64,000 nt of DNA from Niebla homalea (Eukaryota > Ascomycota > Lecanoromycetes > Lecanorales > Ramalinaceae): positions 372,001 to 436,000 of the forward strand of contig JAHGAU010000016.1 of NCBI GenBank assembly GCA_019925105.1. Reading direction: 5' to 3'. This document shows, piece by piece, positions 9,409 to 21,300 of the stretch. Under the pieces are notes generated by a model. It was not told where the DNA came from. It saw nothing but the letters and a program-made list of their open reading frames with translations, and searched no databases. The position numbers and the translations under genes are program-made. Numbering within the stretch: the first letter of the stretch is position 1; each line of letters starts with the position of its first letter.

Positions 9409-12262
9409 CTATGCGACGTAGCTATATGTGTTGTGTGCCTCTTCGTCTCGCTCCATGTAGTCCTTTTCGATTAACCTGGAAAATTGAGCAGGTTAGTTTC
9501 GATTGTTTGTCAGAAGTCATAATACATACTTTTCAATATTCGTCTTGATGTCAGCCGGATCCAATGGTCCCCTACTCTTGGTGGCACTAATCACCTCGCT
9601 CACGAGCTCCGGGTGAGTGATGGTTTTCCGACCCTTCATGATCCTCACGATTGCCGCTTGCGTTTCAAAAGCGCGGTCAGCCGCAACTCGCTCATGGGTT
9701 TGCTGGTTCTCTTGCTTTGTCTCCTTGGCCTGTATCTGATTGATCTTGATGCGGTACTTGACATGCTGGAACATGTTGTTCACGCTAAAGACGTCACGAG
9801 AATTCACCTCCTTACCCTTGGGGCTCTTGGCCAGGACCCGATATTTGGCACATGCAAGTGACTGAAGGGTCCGCTTGAGCTCGAGGTCATCTAACAGCTA
9901 TCAGCGAAGGATCGACCAGCCGCAATCAGGCTCCAAGCTTACCGAGTCCCGTGATTGCCTGGAGTTCTGGGTATGAGAGGGACTCGACTCCATTGAAAGA
10001 AAGTAGCACGATCGCTTGAAATGAGCTCACCACGATCTCTTTTGCCCCTTTTGGGAAGATCGACTTGAGCTGGCAATGCGCCAGGGCATGTTTCCATTCC
10101 AATTTTCGGCCCGAGTGCTTCATCTTGTAGTGTGACTCAAAGTTGGCCGTTGCTTGCAGTATGGCTTCGGGCACATTGACCCTTACGTCGGGATATGAAG
10201 GCCACGCTGAGGAGGACAGAACGTTCACATTCAAGTCAAAGGCGGGCCGCGCATCTCTCTCTTCCAGTACAGTCTTGTAAGACAGATTCTCATCCCTGGC
10301 GACTTCGATGTCTTTGAACATCTGCTCAAGATTGTGCGTGAATCCTGCACCGCACTCTGGTAGCAGGCGTTAGCTTGGCCAATACCTCTTTCACAAGGGG
10401 AGAACCTTACCGGATTTCAGTCGTGTCAACATGCTCTTCTCAGCTTCGGAGCTTGCGCTCTTGCCAAGCAGAAGTCGACGAGCGAGATCTCGTTTATAAA
10501 AAGCCTCGAACACGGCCTTTCCGTGAACGAAGCGGAACAAATCCAGCACTTGATCCAGCTGCTTGCTGATCTCCACGTCTTCATCCTCACTAGACGCCTC
10601 ACGATCTTCATCACCACCATCCTTGGAGGCTTGGTGCGTACCAGTGATGGAAGTACGCGCAGCCTTCGCGCCCCCCTTCAACACAACATCTACGTACTTG
10701 GCAATCATTTCTCCAGGTTTCGGGTTATCAGTGCCCCATGTCATGTTGCTCCGCTTGCTTTTATTGATGAATGTCTCGAATGCCTCTCGCAAAGCATGCC
10801 CAAGATCTATGTGCTTTTCAAAAGCCACCTCCCATGTCTGGCCCAGTTCTCTCTTGAACTGGAGTAGGCGATTCACCATCTCTTGCTCCCTTTCCTCGTC
10901 AAATACAATCTCCGAGCCCTTCTTCACAATGAACGCCTCAAAGGGGCCCCTGATCTTTGTACCTAGGCGCCGTCGCTGAAGGAGTAAGTACAGTTGATGC
11001 ATGGGATCCACTTGACCTTGCATGAGCAATTGCCCAACTTCTGCAGTGTCGACAAGCCTTGACTCCTGGCCAAGAACCAGAATCTCTTCGAGGTACATCT
11101 CGAGTTGCTTTTTGGTGGCGGGATCCAGAGCCCAAGTGTCGGAACGAGTCATTTCCCGCGTCATGAATTGATTACACATCTCAACATAAGCGGCAAGGTC
11201 AGTAGAGGCTGCCGTCTGCTCAGCCCAGTCGGAGTAGAAGTCATGCGACTCGGATAGGAGCTTGGGCTCAAAGTGCTGATTGTAAACTTTCAAGACGTGG
11301 AACATGCTAATAGCCTCACCGAGCACACGCGAGTCTTCTAGTGTTGCCTTTTGCCTTCGTTCCGATCTCACCAAGTCGCAGACTCCTTGGAGTACCCTCT
11401 TCCTCGCGACCGGGTTCTGAAATACCAGTGATCTGAACATCTCAATGCCCATCAGGTTAATTGAAGGCATCCCTGACTGGAGCAAATACGATCTGTCCAG
11501 GAAGTAGAAGATGGATCGGATGACCTCCATTTGCTTCCTCCATGTCGCCCAAGCCTCGAGCACCCCTCGCAGAGCCTCTAGATCTGATGTCTGCTCCATC
11601 ATGTCGTCCAGGGAGGAGCTGATATGTTTGGTGGTGTGCTCCGATAGCTTCTTCTGCAGCTCCCTGTACAAAAGTGGGGCCTTGTTCTGCCGACATACAA
11701 TCATGACTTCATTGTAGAGAGTTTCTTTCGAGTAAGGCATCTTATCGTTATTGAGAATGGCTGTGAGCGAAACATCCAATTTGTTCAAGACACGATCGTA
11801 GAACTGCTGCAAATTCGGTCCTGCCGCGGTTCTCAAATTCTTGACCACCAGCTTCTTCGGTCCATTTGTCGAGGAGAAGGCCGACGGTCGAGCCGTACCA
11901 TTCTGCCCTGACCCCTTGAGAGAAGTTCTCTTGGGCGGAGAGAGGGTTAAGTCCACTACATCAGCAGGTGCACGTCCAGTACTCGTGGAAAAGCTGTACA
12001 TGTTGACGGGACCGATGTTCCGTGGGTGGCTCACGAAAGCCTGGTCGGGTGTCGAGTCGGGTGCACGTTTCAAACGTTTGTTCGGCGAAGAGCTGGGTAC
12101 GTCATCAATGGCACGTTCGATGGCGTCGTAGCGTTTGGACTCGGAAAGAAGCTCGGCCACGGACCTTTGCGGCTTATGGAGTCCTGATGCAAGCCTTGAG
12201 GATGTTCGTTTCTGCGAGCTGTCTTGTCGAGTGCTGCTACCTTGATGGTTCGCGCGGGGCAT
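9409..12262 (-). CDS. cul4: Cullin-4 scaffold of CRL4 ubiquitin ligases (four exons)
   Basis: Cullin-4 binds DDB1-type adaptors at its N-terminus and the RING protein Rbx1 at its C-terminus. In fungi it acts in DNA-damage response, replication and heterochromatin control. Minus-strand exons 10411-12262, 9943-10356, 9530-9890 and 9409-9475 give 897 residues. A basic nuclear-localisation-like stretch (NKRLKRAPDS) sits in the disordered N-terminus. The cullin homology region contains FRFVHGKAVFEAFYKRDLAR. The winged-helix end holds the neddylation site IVRIMKGRK (Lys841) and ITHPELVSEV, the latter favouring Cul4 over Cul1 or Cul3. The last exon of only 67 nt supplies the terminal LIEKDYMERDEEAHNTYSYV. 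Introns are 54, 52 and 54 nt. Confidence 0.93.
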
Positions 12263-12786
12263 CTATGAACGCGAAGCTCGCCCTTGCTGCTATCCACTCG
12301 TCACATACGCGAATGAGACAAGCTACGATGTGGGCACAAGGCTGAAGTGACGTTGACTCACATCATCACAGCCAAGGCCATAATCGATTCACGGTTCACG
12401 GCTGTGAAGCTTGAACAGAATAGATTTCAACCTAGGACACATGATAGGTAGTCTCAGTTCTCAGCCCTTACCCACAAAAGGGCCCTAACGGTAGGCTTAC
12501 ATAATCGGACGCTAGCCTACCGGGGCTCGTTTTCGTTTTGTGGGGTTGATCTCAGACTACATGATAGGTAGACATTGGAATGTGGCAATAGGAGCTAGAA
12601 CCATCGGAATCTATGATAATGCCACACCCCCTTCACATTCCAGTCGTCCAGGCTCGCCAGGGCCGCCGCTCTATGTACTGGGGTATCATAGTCCCTGTGA
12701 ATTACATTCGTCCTTAATCAGGATCCGATTAAGCTACAACGACAGGATTTTGTCCTCCTTCATCACTATGATGAGGACGGCAAGCT
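12263..12786. promoter_or_regulatory. Upstream region of cul4, downstream of nup192
   Basis: There is no gene here. The 13-mer ACATGATAGGTAG occurs twice, at 12439-12451 and 12559-12571. Each copy contains a TGATAG match to the fungal GATA-factor consensus WGATAR. Confidence 0.4.
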
Positions 12787-15700
12787 TCATAGAAATCCTC
12801 TCTTACGCTCCATTTGGGTATCACTTCGCTCCTCGTGCTGCAATGCAAGTCTATCAGCCTTTCAAACTCATAAGCCAGATTTGATTCTCACCTACCTTCA
12901 CAAAATCCGTCATCGCTACAAGTAACGTGAATAGATTAGCTAACTCCTCAATATTAACGCCGGCATCATCAAATGACACCCCCCCAATTTTGGCTTGACG
13001 CTTGTATATCGCCACCACCAATGCCCGGTGATCTTGGAGGAAGCTGCGACCACTATCGAGGCTTTGCGTGTTCTGCGGCCCCCGAACGAGAATGATGCAG
13101 GTGACGATGCGGGTGATGAAAAGAAGCAGTCGATAGTATTTGGCGAGGGCGCTTGGGTTGTCGATTTCTGACACTGTCAGCAACGTTTCCTCGCTCCTGA
13201 ACAGGCATGAAGGGCCTGACTCACCGACGCCAATGTCTGGATCGACTGAAAACAGGCCAGACACACGAACAGCATGAAGCAAGCCTGCGCCCATCACATG
13301 CGCTGCGCCAGTCTTGCTTTGAGAGATCGTTAACAGTAAAGATAACTTTGCTTCGTAGAACGTAAGGAGTGAAGGTACATCTGCTCGAGTCAGGTTTTCG
13401 AGAAAATTCCGGGGCCTGTCTGTTACTCACCGTATGCTGCCGCCTCTCGCAGCTCGACGGCTATATCCTCAATGCTCTCCACCAACACGCGAATAAAGTT
13501 GCTTTGGACCAAAGAGTTTACCACGTACATCGACCGGTCAGATTCGGTCAAGGTGCTGAGGGCCTCAAGTAAAAGGAGGGCCGTAATCCTGCATGTTGGT
13601 GACGCGTCTACAGCGTCATCGCAGACGGTGGCCATGAACTTTTCACTCATTGCCTTCGTCACCCGGATGCCGTAGCGACGCCGGACCGCGATATCTCGAA
13701 CACTACATATCTGGACGAGACACTTATAGCAGATGCTATACAATATCTCCCGAAGTTCCACACTGACCTCTGGGTAGCTGATTGACCGTAGAGCAGCGTA
13801 GAATACCTGAAATAGTCTGTCGTACGCAAAATCTGCTGCGTGAGAACTCTTCATCGTTGCAAAATCACTTTGAAATCGGCAGACGAGTATTTCGATGGCA
13901 TTTGCAACATCGGAGACCCCGGATTCATCCTCAGAAACCAATAGTTCAAGCTTCGGGTTGAGGATTTGCAAGGCCTGCAACATGAGCGCCATTCGCTCAT
14001 CGCTTGGGAGAGGACTTTTCTCAACCATGAGCGTAAGCAGATCTGTCCATGTCGAAACAGCCATCCTCTTCACAGAGCTGGTGGTGCGAAGATTTATTCT
14101 GGTTCGAAAGTGCTGGAGCTTTTGATCCATCTCCCGCATTATCTGCTGTTCCTCGTTCGCATCTCGACATCGTCCCGTCCTTTGAAGCTCGCGAAGCCTT
14201 AATGAGAGCATTTCCTCCAAGAGACCCATGTTGTACTCCGCACTAGCTCTACTGTTTTCTTGAATATCAAGCGCACTGAGATCTATGTCCGAGAAATAAC
14301 GAGATGGAGGCTCCTGAACATGCTGCGGAAAGTCTAGGTCGGTAAAATCGAGCAGATCATGTATCGACAGGTTGGAGAATGATTCACCTTCTGGTGTAAC
14401 AGTGGATCCTGACAGAGCGGCAGAAAGTCTTGTTTGTAGGGACGGAGGTCCCTCAACAGAAACTAAGCGGATTTCAGTACTCATATATGAGTATAGAAAG
14501 CAGCGCTGTTGGATATATAGCTGAAGTGACTCAGCGGATTCTGTAATGAGGAAATCGGGCTGTCCCAGAAGGCGATCGTCCCACGAAGTCGTGGCGTCGA
14601 CCCTCGTCTGTCTTAGCAACAGACGAAAGAAAAAGTCTAAAGCCCTCATTTCCAACAAAACCAAGGCTGAGGTCAACCTCGATTGCCACAAGAGTGAGAG
14701 CACTTCGAATCCTTTCTGACGGAGACCGAGAGCCCAGAGTTGATTGGAAAAACCATCCCCGTCGGGATATTCAGCCACTAGGTGCAGAATGGAATGAAAT
14801 AGGGACGAACCATTCGCGAAGGTTCCGTCAGCCTCGATGTCGATGCTGGTAGCACTACAAGAAAACCCAAGTAAAGCATGGGCCAAATTTGGGCGATCTT
14901 GTACAGAGAACAAAGTCTGAATTAGGAAATCTAGAATGATCGACTTGATTACCCAGCCTGATGATTCAGGACCTTGCTCTAGCTCTCTGAGAGTGAATTC
15001 CATCGCCGAGGAGAGGGTTTGTCTGATGCGTTGAAGGTCGTCCGTCTGCTCCATGATCCCAACCAGGAGATTGCCGTGTCGCGTCCATTGCGAACTCCGG
15101 ACGGAAGGTGCATTAAGCCGTCGCGAGCTTGCGAACTTACCAAGCAGTGTTAAGGAAGCGGTTGTAAGCTCATCGATCCCCAGCTCAGCGTACAAACCAA
15201 GATCGACGATGAGCTGAAGATGCGATGCTACACTGTCTTCAAACGAGGCAAGAGACAAGTTCGCAACTGGGTGACGCTTATTGTGAGGCAGATCCTTCAT
15301 CAGAGGCCTTACGATGTTTAAGTAGGTAGACTGTAGATCCATGAGAAGATTCATGACATCAATGCAGCGCTGCAGAGATAATATCGCTGGTGAGTCCCCA
15401 GGTGCGGCCGCGATTTCTTCTATATCTGTGCGTGATGTCGCAAACAAGGCCGCTTGGACACGATCGTTGAAGAGCCATTCCATGATCCGGCAAAAGGGGT
15501 GTAATCGAATATATTCTGTCAGACTGGATGTGTCCAAGGCTTTATCCATAGGAACCGGCGACTTGGTTGGCATTACCAGAAGACCCTCATCAAAGGTCCG
15601 TAAGCAGGTGACCACGAATTCCAGCGCATTATACGTCAGCAATCTCCTTTTCGATGGCTCCTCTAATTGCTGGGACATTACCCCGAAAATGTCTTGCATT

Positions 15701-18006
15701 ACCAGATCAACGAATGGATCTATTCCGGGCATTCTGTAGGCCGAGCCAAGTGTTTCAGGGAAAGGGAGCTGGCCTTTGAATTGATTGCCCTGGTCTGGAG
15801 GGCTTACGAGCTCCAGCAGGAGGGCGGTAAACTCATTCGCTTGATCGAAGGTACTTACGATGGAGCTGGGCGTAATCTCTTCAAGCCATACAGCTGGACC
15901 AGTCGTCTTTGCAGGTCTAGCAATGATAGATGGTGCATTTGCCCCAGAAGCCCAGTTTTCGAGAGCTCCCCACACACTCAAAGAGGTCTCTAATGTCTTA
16001 GACGTCAAGAGAGATCGGATCATTTTGTATGAGCATGCCTGTAATCGGTAGGGAACCGTGTTGTTACACAAGACGAACAAAGTATCGATGATATATGGGT
16101 TTGCTTGGGATGAAACCCATGATCTGGCTTCAGCGCTCTCAGTGCACAGATGTGACATGAGCCTCAAATAGCTTTCGAGCATGAGAACGCTCTCTGGCTC
16201 ATCAATGTCATCTGACTTTGGCTTGGCCGCATAGGCTGTGACAGGTCTACCGTTATTTGTCTGATCCTTGATCTTAGATGTATACGTAGAAAGCTCGCCC
16301 AGAATTTGACTCCAGCTCAGTGAAGCGTTCCTTCGCAGCCTTGACGATCCTGAGCCACTCTCTTCTAAGAGGAAACCATGTGCAGCAGTGGCGCTTTCAG
16401 CGCCTTTCGAGATGGATCGTAACATTTCACAAAAGGCTCCCACGATTGGGGTGGATTGCCTCTTTGAAGCCCATTGCAAGAAGCCATACAGATTCCCCTC
16501 GGTGTCACTCCAGAAGGAGTCCGCAGCTTCACTGCGCTGATCAAACGAGAAGGAGATGATGACTAAAAACCGTTCGAGGTGAAGATCCTGCTCTTCAGAC
16601 CGACTTCGATCCGTCGACGGGATGTTTGAGTGGAAACGTTTGCGCTGATCATCCTCCTCCGCTTTGAATCGACGCAGGGTGTCCGGCATGTTCGTTATGA
16701 ATGCATCAACAAATGTCTCAAGATTCTCCATGATGAGATTTCGGAACCACTCTGAAGCTTGGCCGCTGTCCTGTTGAAGGGAAGGTGCGTCTCTCAGCAG
16801 ATATGATATAAGAGAGCTTCTTGCTGGATCATACCAATCATCCGGGGTGATTTGGGAGCAGATCATTAGCGTGCACTGAAAAGCCCCTTCCCGTAAAACT
16901 TGGAAGAATGAATCCGAGCGGCCAATTGCTTCGGCTTCGAGGTCGATTCCTTGTACTGGAGAACCAGTCTGGACCTCCTGATACCAGCCTGAATACTCTG
17001 CAAGCCACCAGGATTGCACAGCAGCTTGAAAATGCGGTAACCTCCAGGTTGAAGCCTCTTTGGCATCGAATAGCCGATCATGGTATTCTCGAGCCTGGCG
17101 AAGCGACCTTTGACCGTCAGGAGAGCCATAATGGCTTATAAAGGCCAATATGGTTGGTACATAATGGATGGCAAGGCTAGTCCACCGATCCAGCTTGGGT
17201 AGATAGTCCAGCAGAGCGTCAAAGTTCTTCTTGTCCGAATACCCGAGTCTAACAAGATAGCTGACAATAGCACCCAGCGACTCATGCTGTAGGGCAAGGC
17301 TTTCCTCCTGGAATCTGACGATATCGACGTCCTCGGTTGACGCAAAGCTTCCCAATGCTTTCGATCCTTGAATTCGTTCGCCCAAGCGCTGTAGCCATCG
17401 CTCAATATCAGACATCGAATTGATGCATCTCTGCACATATGCGAATACCGCTTGGGGTGGTCCGTTCTGCCCTCCTGTAATTGCATCAAGCACTTCACGG
17501 CTTCGAAGTTGTACATTCTCATTTATGCTGGGGTCTATCGAACACACGAGGACAAGTCGAAGACTTTCCACCAGGTATTGACGTCTTTGCTGGAAAATCA
17601 CGACGGCAGAGGCGAGTAGAGGGGACCCTGTGGAGTGACTGTGATCCGCGGCGTCGAGTATTAGCTTTGCAGCACAGATTTCATCCAAGTCAAGGATGTC
17701 GGCAAGCTGAGCTGTATTTTCTTGGAACTCATGGTTGACGGCGTATTCGTCGTCCTCAATTACGATAAGGCCTGTGCACATATATGTAAGTAAATGCCAA
17801 TTGCATAAGAGCGAACATGGACCTGAAGAGAGCTTCTGTCTGCTCCTCTCATTTTTTGAAGCCTTCTCGAGGAGCTTTCTGAGCTCATCAATTCGAGCAT
17901 TAAGCTCAGCCCATGCACGATCGATGTTGCTGAGTTGGGAGTTGGAGAGGGCGATCAGATCTTGATGCAAGCCCCGAAGGCCTTCAAGGCTGACTGGATT
18001 TTGCAT
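12787..18006 (-). CDS. nup192: Nucleoporin Nup192 (Nup205 family, five exons)
   Basis: This is a large alpha-helical scaffold nucleoporin of the inner ring of the nuclear pore complex. Exons 17823-18006, 13431-17771, 13225-13380, 12896-13167 and 12787-12837 join to 1,667 residues in one frame. The N-terminus (LRGLHQDLIALSNSQLSNID, then ELRKLLEKASKNERSRQ) and the block LADILDLDEICAAKLIL match the family. The last exons restore LTFYEAKLSLLLTISQS, GLLHAVRVSGLFSVDPDIGV and EIDNPSALAKYYRLLL. Intron 1 is 51 nt, stop-free and has a weak GTCCAT donor. The last 51-nt exon (ending MERKRGFL) is less certain: without that splice the protein would end shortly after the GTAGGT donor. It is divergent from tel1, with 364 bp between starts. 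Confidence 0.92.
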
Positions 18007-18370
18007 CTAGGCTCCTGGATAACGCCAGAAAGTCAAGGTGCCGGCCTACAGCTTCCAGGAGCAAAGATTAGGCGTTTGAGATGTACTACTGCTACATGGT
18101 CTTTTATGCCTCTGTCTGGTGTTGGACGTTTTTCATCACGCGCCTTAGGCGCGTTCGGCCGACAATCTACCTTTCTTTGCGTTTGTAATTTTGGATGATA
18201 ATTGGACACACTTTCCAACAACGGAACGTTATAGTATCATTCAACTATGCCCGTCTTTGCATTAGCAGACAAGTCGTACGCTTGTCCTACGGCCGTGGGG
18301 CAATGAGTTTCGTGCCAGCTGGAGCACCGTTCATCATGACTGATGTCAATATCTTCATTCAGATTCGAGA
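18007..18370. promoter_or_regulatory. Shared divergent promoter of nup192 and tel1
   Basis: It holds a perfect 17-bp inverted repeat, ACGCGCCT-T-AGGCGCGT, at 18138-18154. Each arm presents an ACGCG core like the MluI cell-cycle box bound by MBF. No other gene fits here; the open frame at 18195-18473 overlaps the tel1 start in another frame. Confidence 0.5.
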
Positions 18371-21300
18371 ATGGGGCGACACCAGGATCTCAATGAGAGA
18401 CCCGATATCGCCAATGCTCTCAGTACGTTTTCTCAGTATGATACCCAAGGTTCCACTTCCACAGGCTTATTAAATCTAGACAAAGTGGAGTCCGACAAAG
18501 TCGAACTCCGACTGAGCGGCCTTACAGGTACTTTACTTGCTCAGTGTCCTGGCGAAACACTACGACTGATCTAATCTTCCAGAATTACGCCAGATCATCC
18601 ATGAGAATCAACGAAACACCAGACTGCAAGTCATCTCCACCCAAAGGACTGTACGTGGAGACACTAATTGGCCGTAGAAAACAAGTAGATGACAGAGGCT
18701 ATCATGCTATTCTGGAGTCAGTCTTTCGAAATGCTAAGATCGACATCGCTAGCCTCTCCAAGGCCTCCAAGTATACGAGTAGCAAGATCGCATCCAGGCT
18801 TGTTGCTTGCGGGAGCCTAGTCCGTACCATAGTAAATGTAGGCGTTGTCAAACTTCGCTACAAGACTGTCAAGGCGATCGTCGAACATATCAGTCAAAGC
18901 CTGCCCACACACGATGCTGGGTACTGCGAGCCTCTATTGGTCAATTACTTTAGAGCTCTCAGCGCATTGCTTGAGTACAGTCCACACGTGGAGCATTTCT
19001 CGCACGAGGACTGGCTTGATGTTGCCGATTTCTGCCTCGACACAGCAAGAGATCTCAACACGACTGTGGAGCATTCTTCGGTCGGGGTAGCCGGCCGTGA
19101 GACCTCAAGGGCTATTGCAAGTCAAGAGTCTCCAAGGTTTGCTTTTCCCCAGCTTCAGGATAGCAATGATGATATCCTGCTCTGTCTGCGGCACCTCACC
19201 GCAGTTTCCAATGCGCCGATCATGGAGAGAGCAAGTTCTACAGTGCACATTATACAAGGTCTCCTTTCGAATTATCCTCATTTGAGCAAAATACAGCAGA
19301 GTTGCTTTGATATACTCGATGCTGTCCTGGCTCGTACTATGGTCAGCAACCTATCACTTTCCCTTTGCATCATGAAGCCCTTGGTTGCATTGTTTTCAAG
19401 ATCGTGGCAACGCGCAAGCCAAGCGCAGCGCGAATCAATGCTCTCGATATTGTTGAGAGGTCAAATACTCATCCCTCTATTGCTTGAGAGCGACGAGGAA
19501 TCAGACTACGACCATCGCATTCAAGTACTATTGGAGACGATGAGGGAGCAATATTGCATGAGAAAGCCCAGAGCACAACTGCAAATGGAAGATTTGGACT
19601 TCTCTGATCCAGCCACCGTCACCATATCCGCTGCGCCGTTGAGCTTCAGGATTGCGTCTCTGCGTCCGGCTATTGGTAGGGCTGAAGAGCCTTTCTGCAC
19701 AATCAAGGTTAGTGCATTGCTGTTGATACATTCGATGAAGCACCGCGAGAGGAAAGCGAAGCAGAAACAAGTGCTCAATCTCGGTGAAGTCAAGCGACAA
19801 AAGCGAGCCTCCCACATTGATGAAATGACCCGTTTGCTAGACAGCCCGATGGTGGCCAGCAAAGTCTATGCGCTACAAGTTCTTGCCCTTGTCTTCGAGC
19901 TATACGCTCTAGACCGGGAAATGCTACAATTCTTTCTTGAACTTCTTCTATCAAACCTATCGCATGATGACAGCAACGTCGTGTCGTGGCATATATTTGC
20001 TATTGGAAGGTTGGTTTGCAACCAAATCCTGGACTGCTCTGGGCTTCGCTAATAGCCACTTCAGCTTGGCGACTCAAACGGATGCTCAGTCTCCTCGGCT
20101 GAGACTCTTTTGGCTTCGTGCGTGGAGGCTGATATCAAGGCATGTCACTTCCACAATAACATGTGGGGTAGCTTGCCAAGCACTCATGCTTATCCTAGAA
20201 TACCAACTCATCAAGTACTCGGAGGTGAAGGATGTGATTGATGGCATGCTCGGGTCAACCGATTTCAATGGTCCTGCGGCTTGCGATGGATCAGCCACAA
20301 AGCTTTGGGTACTGATTTTACGTCTAAGACGCTCTGAAGGCATGTCAAAGGACCTCGAGGCCTCGAGCTCAATCTTACGATGGCTCTGCAAATGCTGGAG
20401 TCCCGGTGAGTCCAGCTGTGGGATATGAACGAGCCATCACTGAAACAAACTAAACAGGAGACCTGAACGACCGCACCCACTTGGCACACAACGTTTATCA
20501 CTTATCAATACCGGATGCTTTGAACCTAATCCTTCTCTGCGTCGGCTTTCCACCTCTCACAGCTGTCGCTCCACCAGCGACATGCGTCGGAAGACTCTCC
20601 AAGACAAGCTTGGCAATTTTGCGCGATCTTGGACTTGTACGCTATCTCTTTAAGGTTGATATTGAGCCAGACTCTCCGGTACACCTTGTGTCTCAGACGA
20701 TTGCGGACAGCCAAGGCCAGTATTCAGACACGCCTCACTCGACCTTGACGGCCAAATTGTCGGATCACCTGGCTCAAGGATCTTCAAAGATATTCGCTGC
20801 CTTGTATCATCAAGACAGTATGGTGCTCAGCAGCCTGAACCCTGAAGTCGTGCGCGGCCTTCTGCAGTTTTGCGTTATTGCTCATGCGCTCGTCTCTAGT
20901 CAGGGGCCACTGCAGGGCCAAAATAAATTGCTGCAAACACTCGACCAGTTACGGGCAGATCTCAAGCAGGCTGTGCTTCAACATGATAAGCGCAAAGAGC
21001 TTGTCTATGTATGCTGTGATTTCGTCGCTCCTCTAGCTGGATATATCTCCCAGAAGGACATTGGGCCGAACCTCCTCACTGAGGGGCTTCTTGGCTTCGC
21101 TCAGGGACTCGATGAACATTTTTGGAAAATCAAACAGCCCGGGTCTCAATTTGACGGGATCCGACAGGAGATAGATGCTATGGATGTGGACATGGACATG
21201 GAAACACGACTGAGTGATGTGCACAAAGACGACGACACTCCCACTTCAATCCACGATGACATTGACGTTAGTCACAGTATTGATGCGTCTCGAGCCTGTA

